Positions 1 to 6,869 of a stretch of DNA of 64,000 nucleotides are shown here, piece by piece. Positions within the stretch are counted from its first letter, which is position 1. Each line of letters begins with the position of its first letter. A program made the translations under genes and the position numbers. The DNA comes from Clostridia bacterium. Its GTDB lineage: Bacteria; Bacillota; Clostridia; Christensenellales; CAG-917. The stretch lies in the NCBI GenBank assembly GCA_017461985.1, contig JAFTSA010000006.1, positions 64,110 through 128,109 on the forward strand. The letters run 5' to 3'. Under the pieces are notes generated by a model. It worked only from the letters and a program-made list of their open reading frames with translations, was not told where the DNA came from and ran no database searches.

Positions 1-2
1 TG

Positions 3-776
3 GTGTCGTTTTTAGGGTATCTATATATCTTTAGAGAGCACGGAATATATCGTCTCACGGCATACGGTGACCAAGAGGAGTTTTCACTGAAAAAGGTGTT
101 TACCGACACAGGTCGCATATATAAAGATACGATTGTGCTTGCAGGCGACAGAATTTTGTTTTACACCGACGAAGGCATTCACGCCTTCGACGGCTACAAT
201 CTTGCAAAACTAAACGTTGAGATTCCAAAGATTTTCACCCCCTATACAGCAGTGGGTGCATATCTAGAAAACAAATATTATCTTGCTTGCAAAATCGACA
301 CTCACGAGGACTATGACGTGGTGAGGACAAACAACTGCATCTTGGAATATGACCTGAAAGAAAAGTCACTTTCAGTCCTTGCGCCCATTGATGCAATTCG
401 CCTCACACCTATGGCAGTGCACCATGCAACGGACGTCCTTGTTGTGTCTGGCACCGGTGAAACTCACCGCCTTGGAATGATTGACAACAAGGGCAAATTC
501 TTCAGCGAAAACACGGTGAAGAAATACCGCTCACCCTATGGCGATATGGGCACTGCCCGAGTGAAGATTGTCCGTGAACTCCTCATTGACACCGACCACC
601 CCGTGACAGTCATCGTCACCCTAGACGGACAGGACTACACCTACAATTTTGAAGGCTCGTCAAGAGGACAAAAGGTGTTTGTGGACAGGGCAGGACACAA
701 GGTCGGTTTCACCTTGACCACGTCGTCGGCAAATGCAAAGGTGTCATCGTTTATTGTCAAAATCGACACCTTGTAG
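3..776 (+). CDS. Phage-structural-like or beta-propeller-like protein, 5' end probably cut by the window edge
   Basis: The open frame runs from the first bases of the window, and the GTG at 3 has no visible ribosome site, so the true start is probably upstream. The visible 257 residues are rich in short beta-strand patterns: 'YIFREHGIYRLTAYG' near the start and 'FYTDEGIHAFDGYN' around residue 55. These resemble the repeated blades of virion or neck-type proteins of tailed phages, in which an expression for 'this item shows X in the interior' recurs. No signal peptide or membrane segment is visible. It is followed, nine bases after the stop, by a tiny coiled-coil gene with an excellent ribosome site, so the three genes at the left edge look like one operon. 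Whether it is a phage remnant or a host surface or beta-propeller protein cannot be decided from this fragment. Confidence 0.75.
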   Translation: MSFLGYLYIFREHGIYRLTAYGDQEEFSLKKVFTDTGRIYKDTIVLAGDRILFYTDEGIHAFDGYNLAKLNVEIPKIFTPYTAVGAYLENKYYLACKIDTHEDYDVVRTNNCILEYDLKEKSLSVLAPIDAIRLTPMAVHHATDVLVVSGTGETHRLGMIDNKGKFFSENTVKKYRSPYGDMGTARVKIVRELLIDTDHPVTVIVTLDGQDYTYNFEGSSRGQKVFVDRAGHKVGFTLTTSSANAKVSSFIVKIDTL

Positions 777-784
777 GAGGAGAT

Positions 785-889
785 ATGGACAGAGAAATTT
801 ATGAGTTGATTGAGGAATTGACCTTGCGCATTGCAAGGCTTGAAAAGAAAGTCAAACAACTTGAACAGACAAACACAACAACAGAATAA
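785..889 (+). CDS. Small 34-residue coiled-coil protein
   Basis: A short frame with a strong ribosome site (GGAGGAG, 4-5 bases before ATG 785) encodes 34 residues. The sequence is an almost continuous amphipathic helix of heptad type (IYELIEELTLRIARLEKK, then VKQLEQ). Leucine and isoleucine fall at a/d positions, which predicts a short parallel coiled coil. It sits between the structural-like gene upstream and the long coiled-coil gene at 900, with 10 bases on either side, which supports translation as part of one operon. Similar tiny leucine-zipper proteins occur in phage tail or holin modules, but no family is recognisable. It could be an oligomerisation partner of the next protein. Confidence 0.6.
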   Translation: MDREIYELIEELTLRIARLEKKVKQLEQTNTTTE

Positions 890-899
890 AGGAGAAATT

Positions 900-1937
900 A
901 TGGGATTTTGGGAAGACCTTAAAGACGCTTTCAAGACCAAATCACAGCGCGATGAAGAGCGTGCTGAAGAAATGCGAAAGGCTCTTGAAGCGGAAAAAGA
1001 AGTGACAAAAAAACTTGAAGAACTTGAAAAACAATATCAAGATTATCTCAACTCACAAAAGGAGGAAGTCAACCTTGACGAACTTTTCCCTCCCACCCTC
1101 GGCCTTGAAAAAATTCAGTTTACCTCCGAAACCGACCAGTCGATAACTGACAGGGCGACGGCGGAAATCGACTTTGAAAAGGCGGAGGACGTGAAAGGTG
1201 TTGAGGGCAAATATTCATCAAAAATCGGCGGTGTTGAAAAGGATATGTTTTCCGCCACCGAGGACAAGCACAAAAAGGATGATGAGCTTGACGCCCTCTT
1301 CAGTGACAAACGAGAAAAACAGAAAAACGCCAGTGTGAAAAACGGTATGGCAAGGGGAAGTGTGCTTGTGAGCCTTCTTGAAGACATCAATCAGGACGAG
1401 ATGAAGACCGCACAAGAGGTTGAGGACTCCTACATCAGCACCATAAGTCAGTTGAACGATGAAATGGACAGATTGAGCGCAGAAAGAGAAAACGCCCTCA
1501 ACGAGTTGGATTTGAAGTATGCCACCGAGCTTAAAGAGAAAATTGCAGAGCTCAAGGAAGACAGAGACGCAGTTGTGGCAAAATACACCAAGTACAACAA
1601 CAACGTAGACGAAAAAGAGGTGAAATATCAAAAGGACAGACAAGAGGACATCGCAAAGTATCTTGAGGACCAACGAAAGGAAGAGGTCAGAAAGGCAGAA
1701 GAGCAACGCGCCTACGAGGAAAAATATGGCTACAGCGGTGAAAAACTGAAAAACTACAGTGAAAGATACAATCTTGCCTACGACTTTTATATGTCCCTCA
1801 GTGCAGAAATTGCCGCAGACGCCCTTGCAGCCTCTCCCAATATGAAATTTTATCTTGGCAACTACTATGACAAACTTATGGAAGAGTTGAAAAACAGAGA
1901 GGGCTACGAAAACCACACCCGCAAATACTACGGCTAA
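900..1937 (+). CDS. Long coiled-coil protein of unknown function
   Basis: 345 residues starting at ATG 900, chosen because AAGGAG lies at the right distance upstream; an in-frame ATG at 831 would overlap the preceding small gene. There is no signal peptide or membrane segment. Residues ~10-55 are charged helix; residues ~190-290 form a very long coiled coil (for example 'LNELDLKYATELKEKIAEL' followed by K/E-rich heptads). The C-terminal 60 residues ('YNLAYDFYMSLSAEIAADAL') look like a compact helical domain. It ends just before a strong terminator, closing the operon. The composition is like phage scaffold or tail-associated proteins or bacterial filament proteins, but nothing specific is recognised. 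Confidence 0.8.
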   Translation: MGFWEDLKDAFKTKSQRDEERAEEMRKALEAEKEVTKKLEELEKQYQDYLNSQKEEVNLDELFPPTLGLEKIQFTSETDQSITDRATAEIDFEKAEDVKGVEGKYSSKIGGVEKDMFSATEDKHKKDDELDALFSDKREKQKNASVKNGMARGSVLVSLLEDINQDEMKTAQEVEDSYISTISQLNDEMDRLSAERENALNELDLKYATELKEKIAELKEDRDAVVAKYTKYNNNVDEKEVKYQKDRQEDIAKYLEDQRKEEVRKAEEQRAYEEKYGYSGEKLKNYSERYNLAYDFYMSLSAEIAADALAASPNMKFYLGNYYDKLMEELKNREGYENHTRKYYG

Positions 1938-1945
1938 ACAAACAA

Positions 1946-1976
1946 AAAACTTCCCTAAATCGGGGAAGTTTTTTTA
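1946..1976 (+). terminator. Rho-independent terminator
   Basis: AACTTCCC ... GGGGAAGTT stem with a 6-base loop followed by seven T, 8 bases after the coiled-coil gene stop. Confidence 0.9.
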
Positions 1977-2102
1977 TTAGTATGTCGTTGACAAGCCCGT
2001 CAATATCTTGTCAAAACATTAAAAAAATTTAATAAATTAGCGGATTTCTTATTTTAATTGTCCTTTAATTTTGTATAAATAGTTTTGAGGTGGAGGTGCG
2101 AT

Positions 2103-4685
2103 ATGTTAAGACTTGAAAATATCACAAAAAACTATGAAGTGGGCAAACAAACCACACCGGTGCTTAAAGGGGTATCAGTGCGGTTTAGACGAAATGAGTT
2201 TGTCAGCATACTGGGGCAATCTGGTTGTGGAAAGACCACGCTTCTCAACCTAATCGGTGGGCTTGATAGGGCAACGTCAGGAGAAATTTTTATTGACGGA
2301 GTTAGCACGAAAGACTACGACAACGCAGACTGGGATACCTATAGAAATAGACGTATAGGATTCGTGTTTCAATCATACAATTTGATCCCTCATTTGTCAG
2401 TGTTGAAGAACGTGGAATTGTCCTTGATTATAAGCGGTGTCAAGAAGGAAGAAAGAAAGGCGCGCGCCCTTGAAGCTCTTGACAAAGTAGGGCTGAAAGA
2501 CCAAGCCAAAAAGAAACCGGCACAGCTTTCTGGTGGACAAATGCAGAGAGTTGCAATTGCACGTGCTCTTGTAAACAACCCCGAAATAATCTTGGCAGAC
2601 GAGCCCACGGGAGCTCTTGACAGCAGGTCAGGAAAAGAGGTCATGGAACTTCTTGCAGAGGTGGCAAAGGATAGACTTGTCATCATGGTCACCCACAATG
2701 AATCTTTGGCAAATGAGTATAGCACTCGCATTGTCAAGATGGAAGACGGAGTCCTTGTTGACGACACTGATCCGTTTGTTTTGTATGACTCCGACGTGGA
2801 TGGCAATGCAATCAAGAAAGACGAAACCGATACATATGACGAGGTGTTTGGAGAAGAACAAAATGCTGACAAAAAACATAAAAGCAGTGTTAAACGTGCA
2901 AAAATGGACATTAAACATAGCATTTTGTCATTTACTGAAAAATTCAACAAACAGTTGCGACACGCCACGTCAATGAAAATGACCACTGCGTTGTCCCTCA
3001 GTTTGACCAACTTGTGGAACAAAAAGGGTAGGACGTTTTTGACTGCATTTGCAGGAAGCATCGGCATCATCGGGATACTGCTTGTTCTTGCTCTTTCAAA
3101 CGGTACGTCAGGATATATTGCAACAATGGAAGAAAACGCACTGTCAATGTACCCCATTGAGATAACAGAAACAGGTGCAGATATGAATGCGATTTTGTCA
3201 ATTTTGGCAGATGACGACGACGATAAGGAAAAGTATCCGGACACCGAAACAATTTACACTGGAAAGGTCATCACTGAGCTTATCAACAACATCGGCAATA
3301 TTATGTCAACCAATGACCTTGAGGGTTTGAAAACTTATCTTGATGCAAATTTTGACACCACAAAAGGCTCCGTGAAGTATGACTACGGCACCACTTTTGA
3401 CGTCTATTGCAACTTTGTAGGCGACACTGAAAAGTATTCGAAGGTCAACCCGTTTTTGGAAGCAATGGAAGACGCCGTGCCCGGCATGTTTGACGCCTAT
3501 CTTGAACAAATGCAACAGATCGCATCAATGCTTTCTCTGTGGGATGAAATGGTGGACGATCAACGCCTCCTTTCACAACAATATGATCTGCTTGGAGCGT
3601 CACGCTGGCCCACCAATTACAACGAGGTTGTCATCGTAGTTGACGAGTACAATCAAATCAGTGACTATATGCAGTTCGTCCTTGGACTTCGCGCCCCATC
3701 AGAGGTTGCGGATGCAATAATCAACGGTGATAAATTTGCCGAAAGAACCTTTTCAATTGATGAGCTTCTCAGCATTGAATACAAGGTTATGACGGGAAGC
3801 GACTACTATTACCAAAACGAAGACGGCACGTGGGGTCAAGTCACCGACAGAAACGAACAAAGAAAAATAGAGTACGTTGATGAAAACGCAGTGACTGTGA
3901 AAGTGGTTGGCGTCATTCGTCCCAAAAAGAACGTGGAAGTGACCTCAATCACAGGCATAGTCGGCTACACAAAAGGACTGACAGAATACCTTTCAGAGAG
4001 AGCGACAAACAGCCCTATTGCTGTGGCACAAGCCGAAAGCCCTGATAGAAACGTCGTCACAGGAAACAGAATCAAGGAAACCGAGTACAGTCGTATTATG
4101 CGCGAACTTGGTGTGGCGGATATGAACAAACCCACCACTATAAAAATATATGCAAACTCCTTTGAAGACAAGGATTATATCACCTCACTCCTTGCACAAT
4201 TTGGTGAGGAAACAGGCAGGGATGTCAAGTACGTGGACAGTTTGTCCATCATAATGGGGTTTGTTGAAACGATGACGGACGTGGTCAAGTGGGTGCTTAT
4301 TGCATTTTCATCAATATCACTGGTGGTGTCATCAATTATGATTGCAATCATAGTGTACACCTCTGTCCTTGAAAGAAAGAAAGAAATCGGCGTGCTCAGA
4401 AGCATAGGCACAAGCAAGAGCAGTATTTCAAAGGTTTTCATAGCAGAGTCCGGCATTATAGGCACAGTGTCTGGAGCACTAGGCGTTGCAGTATCTTGGT
4501 TGCTGGTGTTGTTCATCGATTTCTTGCTCACGATGTTCCTTGGCATAAAGGGCATTGCCAGCTTGGTGTGGTGGCAACCGCTTATGATGTTTGGCGTGAG
4601 CGTAGTGCTTGCAGTGCTGGCAGGCTTTATTCCTGCAAGGATAGCCTCACAAAAAGACCCTGTTGAATGCCTGAGAAGCGAATAG
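2103..4685 (+). CDS. MacB-like ABC exporter, ATPase fused to FtsX-type permease
   Basis: 860 residues. ATG 2103 is preferred over ATG 2085 because GGAGGTG precedes it and the protein then begins directly with the ATPase (MLRLENITKNYEVG). Residues ~1-225 are an ABC ATPase of the LolD/MacB class: Walker A GQSGCGKTT (~res 39-47), signature LSGGQMQR, Walker B with DEPTGALD, and the switch histidine in THN. A linker is followed by one membrane helix near residue 315 (FAGSIGIIGILLVLALS), a ~380-residue extracellular domain, and three helices of the FtsX core (residues ~730-850), ending 'RIASQKDPVECLRSE', typical of MacB C-termini. This class works as a homodimer that drives export by mechanotransmission rather than direct transport. 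It stands alone between two terminators with no partner adaptor; an antimicrobial-peptide or lipoprotein export role is only inferred. Confidence 0.93.
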   Translation: MLRLENITKNYEVGKQTTPVLKGVSVRFRRNEFVSILGQSGCGKTTLLNLIGGLDRATSGEIFIDGVSTKDYDNADWDTYRNRRIGFVFQSYNLIPHLSVLKNVELSLIISGVKKEERKARALEALDKVGLKDQAKKKPAQLSGGQMQRVAIARALVNNPEIILADEPTGALDSRSGKEVMELLAEVAKDRLVIMVTHNESLANEYSTRIVKMEDGVLVDDTDPFVLYDSDVDGNAIKKDETDTYDEVFGEEQNADKKHKSSVKRAKMDIKHSILSFTEKFNKQLRHATSMKMTTALSLSLTNLWNKKGRTFLTAFAGSIGIIGILLVLALSNGTSGYIATMEENALSMYPIEITETGADMNAILSILADDDDDKEKYPDTETIYTGKVITELINNIGNIMSTNDLEGLKTYLDANFDTTKGSVKYDYGTTFDVYCNFVGDTEKYSKVNPFLEAMEDAVPGMFDAYLEQMQQIASMLSLWDEMVDDQRLLSQQYDLLGASRWPTNYNEVVIVVDEYNQISDYMQFVLGLRAPSEVADAIINGDKFAERTFSIDELLSIEYKVMTGSDYYYQNEDGTWGQVTDRNEQRKIEYVDENAVTVKVVGVIRPKKNVEVTSITGIVGYTKGLTEYLSERATNSPIAVAQAESPDRNVVTGNRIKETEYSRIMRELGVADMNKPTTIKIYANSFEDKDYITSLLAQFGEETGRDVKYVDSLSIIMGFVETMTDVVKWVLIAFSSISLVVSSIMIAIIVYTSVLERKKEIGVLRSIGTSKSSISKVFIAESGIIGTVSGALGVAVSWLLVLFIDFLLTMFLGIKGIASLVWWQPLMMFGVSVVLAVLAGFIPARIASQKDPVECLRSE

Positions 4686-4710
4686 CAACAACACAACAAC
4701 ATAAACAAAC

Positions 4711-4745
4711 AAAAAACTTCCTCAAAATGGGGAAGTTTTTTTGTT
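4711..4745 (+). terminator. Rho-independent terminator
   Basis: AAAACTTCC ... GGGGAAGTTTT stem followed by T residues, just after the ABC exporter. It is a near copy of the terminator at 1946. Confidence 0.88.
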
Positions 4746-4799
4746 GTCAAACTACGAAAATCGTTTATGGCTTTTGCGATGCACAAATTTCAGCCAAAA

Positions 4800-4929
4800 A
4801 CACGATGCGTGTTCAAAAAATCCTCAAAAATGGTAAAAACTTGAAATATGAGGTCAAAAAGGGGATATATCAAACAATCAAAAACACGATACGTATACCG
4901 CTAAATAAAATAAAAAACACGTATCGTGT
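4800..4929. repeat. Three ACACG-N3-CGTGT palindromes
   Basis: Palindromes at 4800-4812 (centre ATG), 4884-4896 (centre ATA, one arm imperfect) and 4917-4929 (centre TAT). The second and third are also complementary to each other over 11 bases and could form one larger hairpin. The same motif lies at the promoter of the XRE gene at 51 kb and in the region before pgk. Confidence 0.65.
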
Positions 4930-5070
4930 CTAAAATGGCAAATATAATGCTTTTCGACCAAAAGGAGAAAAGCTAAATCAGCACCTTTTCACTATTCACT
5001 ATTACTTATTACTTCCGCAAAAAATCGACAAGGGATTTAGTGAAAAGTGAAGAGTGAAGAGTGAAAAAGT

Positions 5071-5107
5071 AAAATCGACAAGCTTCTTCCGAAACTTGTC
5101 GATTTTT
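5071..5107 (-). terminator. Stem-loop, probable terminator of the tRNA remnant
   Basis: AAAATCGACAAG paired with CTTGTCGATTTT around a 12-base loop. It sits exactly where the intact tRNA-Thr has its terminator, directly after the tRNA-like 3' end, so it is likely the old terminator of a second tRNA copy. Confidence 0.55.
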
Positions 5108-5126
5108 GGAGCTGCTAACTGACTTG
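5107..5126 (-). pseudogene. Remnant of a tRNA-Thr 3' end
   Basis: TGGAGCTGCTAAC followed by GACTTG repeats the 3' acceptor end (with CCA) and part of the T-arm of the intact tRNA-Thr at 5369. Only one base differs and one is missing. The rest of the tRNA is absent; the sequence switches to a repeat fragment. Confidence 0.55.
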
Positions 5127-5180
5127 CGAGGAGCGAAGCGACGGAATAGCGATTGTTGCATTTATGCCAATCGCGTCTAC
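5125..5180 (+). repeat. Fragment of the intergenic repeat module (GCGATTG hairpin)
   Basis: The segment GGAGCGAAGCGACGGAAT and the following hairpin GCGATTG ... CAATCGC match, with few differences, the extra ~50-base module found inside repeat copy 1 (around 26226-26277). Only this module is present here, not the rest of the repeat. Confidence 0.6.
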
Positions 5181-5335
5181 GCTCATCTGCCATTGCGGTG
5201 CAATACAACAAGTTGTTGGGTGCTTCTCACCCACGGCAGATTACTATGTCCACTACACTCGCCAATCTCAAATGCTTTGCGCTTGATTTGTTTGCGTTTG
5301 CGGTCACGTAAGAAGTAAAAGACTGGTTTGAGCAA

Positions 5336-5367
5336 TAAAAAAACCTCACAGACATTTGTGAGGTTTT
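5336..5367 (-). terminator. Terminator of tRNA-Thr
   Basis: AAAACCTCACA ... TGTGAGGTTTT stem, 6-base loop. On the minus strand it ends in a T run, directly after the tRNA 3' end. Confidence 0.85.
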
Positions 5368-5368
5368 G

Positions 5369-5444
5369 TGGAGCTGCTAACCAGACTTGAACTGGTGACC
5401 TCATCCTTACCAAGGATGTGCTCTACCGACTGAGCCATAGCAGC
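5369..5444 (-). tRNA. tRNA-Thr (anticodon GGT)
   Basis: 76 bases with full cloverleaf: acceptor GCTGCTA/TAGCAGC, D-stem GCTC/GAGC, anticodon stem CATCC/GGATG with loop TTGGTAA (anticodon GGT, reads ACC and ACU), T-stem ACCAG/CTGGT, discriminator T and an encoded CCA. A terminator follows. A truncated copy of its 3' end lies about 245 bases downstream. Confidence 0.97.
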
Positions 5445-5526
5445 ACTTTGACAGCCACTCTATTATATTTTATTCGGTTTTTGTTGTCAACTGTTTTTGA
5501 CGGCTAAAATATAAGTTTTCGCGTAC

Positions 5527-5552
5527 AAAAAAACCACCGACTTGTCGGTGGC
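5527..5552 (-). terminator. Terminator of the Mrp/TSCPD operon
   Basis: CCACCGAC TT GTCGGTGG perfect 8-bp stem, with a seven-T run on the minus strand, after the TSCPD gene stop. Confidence 0.9.
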
Positions 5553-5568
5553 TTTCTGTTTTATGTGA

Positions 5569-5814
5569 TTAGTTCATTGCTTTGCGGATTGCTTTTGCCA
5601 GTTGGTCTGCGCAGGAAGTATCCTTATAGCCACAGGTGTTGCCCACAAGAAGAGAAGCGACTTCTTCAGCATTTTTGCCTTCAACAAGTTTTGAGATGGC
5701 TTTCAAGTTTCCGTTGCAACCGCCTACGAAAGACACGCTTTTTAGGACGCCGTCTTCAATTTCAAAGTTGATTTCTCTTGCGTAAGTTCCGCTTGTCTTA
5801 TAGGTGTGTTTCAT
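5569..5814 (-). CDS. TSCPD-domain protein (TIGR03905-type)
   Basis: 81 residues from ATG 5814; the longer frame upstream overlaps the Mrp gene in another frame and is rejected. The protein matches the small stand-alone TSCPD family related to the C-terminal zinc or cysteine region of B12-dependent ribonucleotide reductases: 'FVGGCNGNLKAISKL' and the C-terminal 'TCGYKDTSCADQLAKAI', where TSCPD is here TSCAD. Three conserved cysteines are present. Its exact reaction is unknown. It starts directly after the stop of the Mrp/NBP35 ATPase on the same strand, so the two are translationally coupled, which suggests a link with metal or Fe-S cofactors. Confidence 0.9.
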   Translation of the reverse strand: MKHTYKTSGTYAREINFEIEDGVLKSVSFVGGCNGNLKAISKLVEGKNAEEVASLLVGNTCGYKDTSCADQLAKAIRKAMN

Positions 5815-5815
5815 A

Positions 5816-6637
5816 TCAGTTTTCCTCCAAACGGTCGCTGAGATCGTCAAGCCAATCTCCCTCGAACAGTTCAATGAGGCCTCTATCTGCTTGAGAAGCC
5901 AGTTCGGGATTGATGGGCAGTTTGCTGACGGCAGGTATACCGAGGCGTTTTGCGGTTTCGTCAACCTTGCTTGCGCCGAAGATTTCGAGGCGTTTGCCAC
6001 AATCGGGGCAGGTGAAGTAGGACATATTTTCAACCATGCCGAGGATGGGCACGTTCATCATCTTTGCCATATTGACTGCCTTTTCCACCACCATAGACAC
6101 AAGGTCCTGAGGAGAAGTGACGATGACGATGCCGTCAAGGGGCAGTGATTGGAATACGGTGAGAGGGACGTCTCCAGTTCCGGGAGGCATATCCACAAAC
6201 ATAAAGTCCACCTCATCCCAGACCACGTCTGTCCAGAATTGCTTGACCACGCCGGCAAGGATAGGACCGCGCCAAATGACGGGTTGAGTGGCGTCTTCAA
6301 GGAGAAGGTTGATGGACATAACCTTGATGCCTTTCTTGGTGCGGACGGGCAGGATATTTTTGCCATCCATAGATTCCGCTCTTTCAGTGAGGCCGAAGGC
6401 CTTGGGCACGCTAGGGCCGGTGATATCTGCGTCAAGGATTGCTGTCTTCAATCCTTTTCTGTTGGCAAGGACTGCAAGAAGAGAAGTGACCATAGATTTG
6501 CCAACTCCGCCCTTACCGCTGACGATACCGATGACCTTTTTCACGTTGCTGAGGGGGTTCTGCGGTTCGCGGAAACTTTCCTTTCTTGAAGAGCAGTCTT
6601 GACTGCAAGTGCTACAATCGTGAGTACATTCGCTCAT
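5816..6637 (-). CDS. Mrp/NBP35-family Fe-S carrier ATPase
   Basis: 273 residues, ParA/MinD-type P-loop ATPase with deviant Walker A GKGGVGKS (~res 41-48), switch I DADITGPS and Walker B 'FMFVDMPPGTGD', all diagnostic of Mrp/ApbC/NBP35. The N-terminus carries a cysteine cluster (C-x3-C-x2-C-x3-C within the first 16 residues), as in the NBP35 subgroup. A C-terminal CxxC (CPDCGK, near residue 220) is the Fe-S bridging site of the dimer. The family assembles and transfers [4Fe-4S] clusters in the cytoplasm. The start codon follows AAGGAG, and a good promoter lies upstream. It forms an operon with the TSCPD gene. Confidence 0.95.
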   Translation of the reverse strand: MSECTHDCSTCSQDCSSRKESFREPQNPLSNVKKVIGIVSGKGGVGKSMVTSLLAVLANRKGLKTAILDADITGPSVPKAFGLTERAESMDGKNILPVRTKKGIKVMSINLLLEDATQPVIWRGPILAGVVKQFWTDVVWDEVDFMFVDMPPGTGDVPLTVFQSLPLDGIVIVTSPQDLVSMVVEKAVNMAKMMNVPILGMVENMSYFTCPDCGKRLEIFGASKVDETAKRLGIPAVSKLPINPELASQADRGLIELFEGDWLDDLSDRLEEN

Positions 6638-6666
6638 AGTGACTCCTTTGAGATGTGTTCTAAACT

Positions 6667-6694
6667 AGTATATCACCAACCCCTCAAAAATCAA
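6667..6694 (-). promoter_or_regulatory. Sigma-A-type promoter of the Mrp operon
   Basis: On the minus strand: TTGATT, 16 bases, TATACT, about 30 bases before the ATG. Confidence 0.7.
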
Positions 6695-6808
6695 GCGAAA
6701 AATCCTCATCACTCAATCTAAAAATTGGATATACCAAGGATATAATCCGCCGAAACGTCAAATAAAAGGTCATATTGCAATAGAAAGCGGTCAAACACAA
6801 TATCCATC

Positions 6809-6837
6809 TTGACTTGTGCGATGAAACGCTGTAAACT
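6809..6837 (+). promoter_or_regulatory. Sigma-A-type promoter of the large lipoprotein
   Basis: TTGACT, 17 bases, TAAACT. An inverted repeat TAAACTTT ... AAAGTTTA (6832-6855) overlaps the -10 and the transcription start and could be an operator or a leader hairpin. Confidence 0.65.
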
Positions 6838-6869
6838 TTAAGTAATAAAAGTTTAGAGGGTGAAAAACC

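Larger units (their letters stand above)
4746..5368. other. Noncoding stretch with palindromes, a repeat fragment and a tRNA remnant
   Basis: About 620 bases with no convincing gene. The first 190 bases are A-rich and contain three copies of the palindrome ACACG-N3-CGTGT (4800, 4884, 4917). Then come short GTGAAGA-type direct repeats (5040-5065), a strong stem-loop (5071-5107), a 20-base remnant of a tRNA-Thr 3' end (5107-5126), a fragment shared with the large intergenic repeat at 26 kb (5125-5180), and several small hairpins before the real tRNA-Thr. Short open frames here have no ribosome sites. Confidence 0.7.

Noticed and set aside
1-1937. Prophage at the left edge
   Set aside because: No integrase, terminase, capsid, portal or lysis gene is visible; only one protein with a virion-like pattern.
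2390-3244. 284-residue antisense frame opposite the ABC exporter
   Set aside because: Ser/Leu-rich mirror of a real gene with no start signals.
4667-4933. 88-residue frame on the plus strand
   Set aside because: Starts inside the ABC exporter end, runs through a terminator and palindromes, and has no ribosome site.
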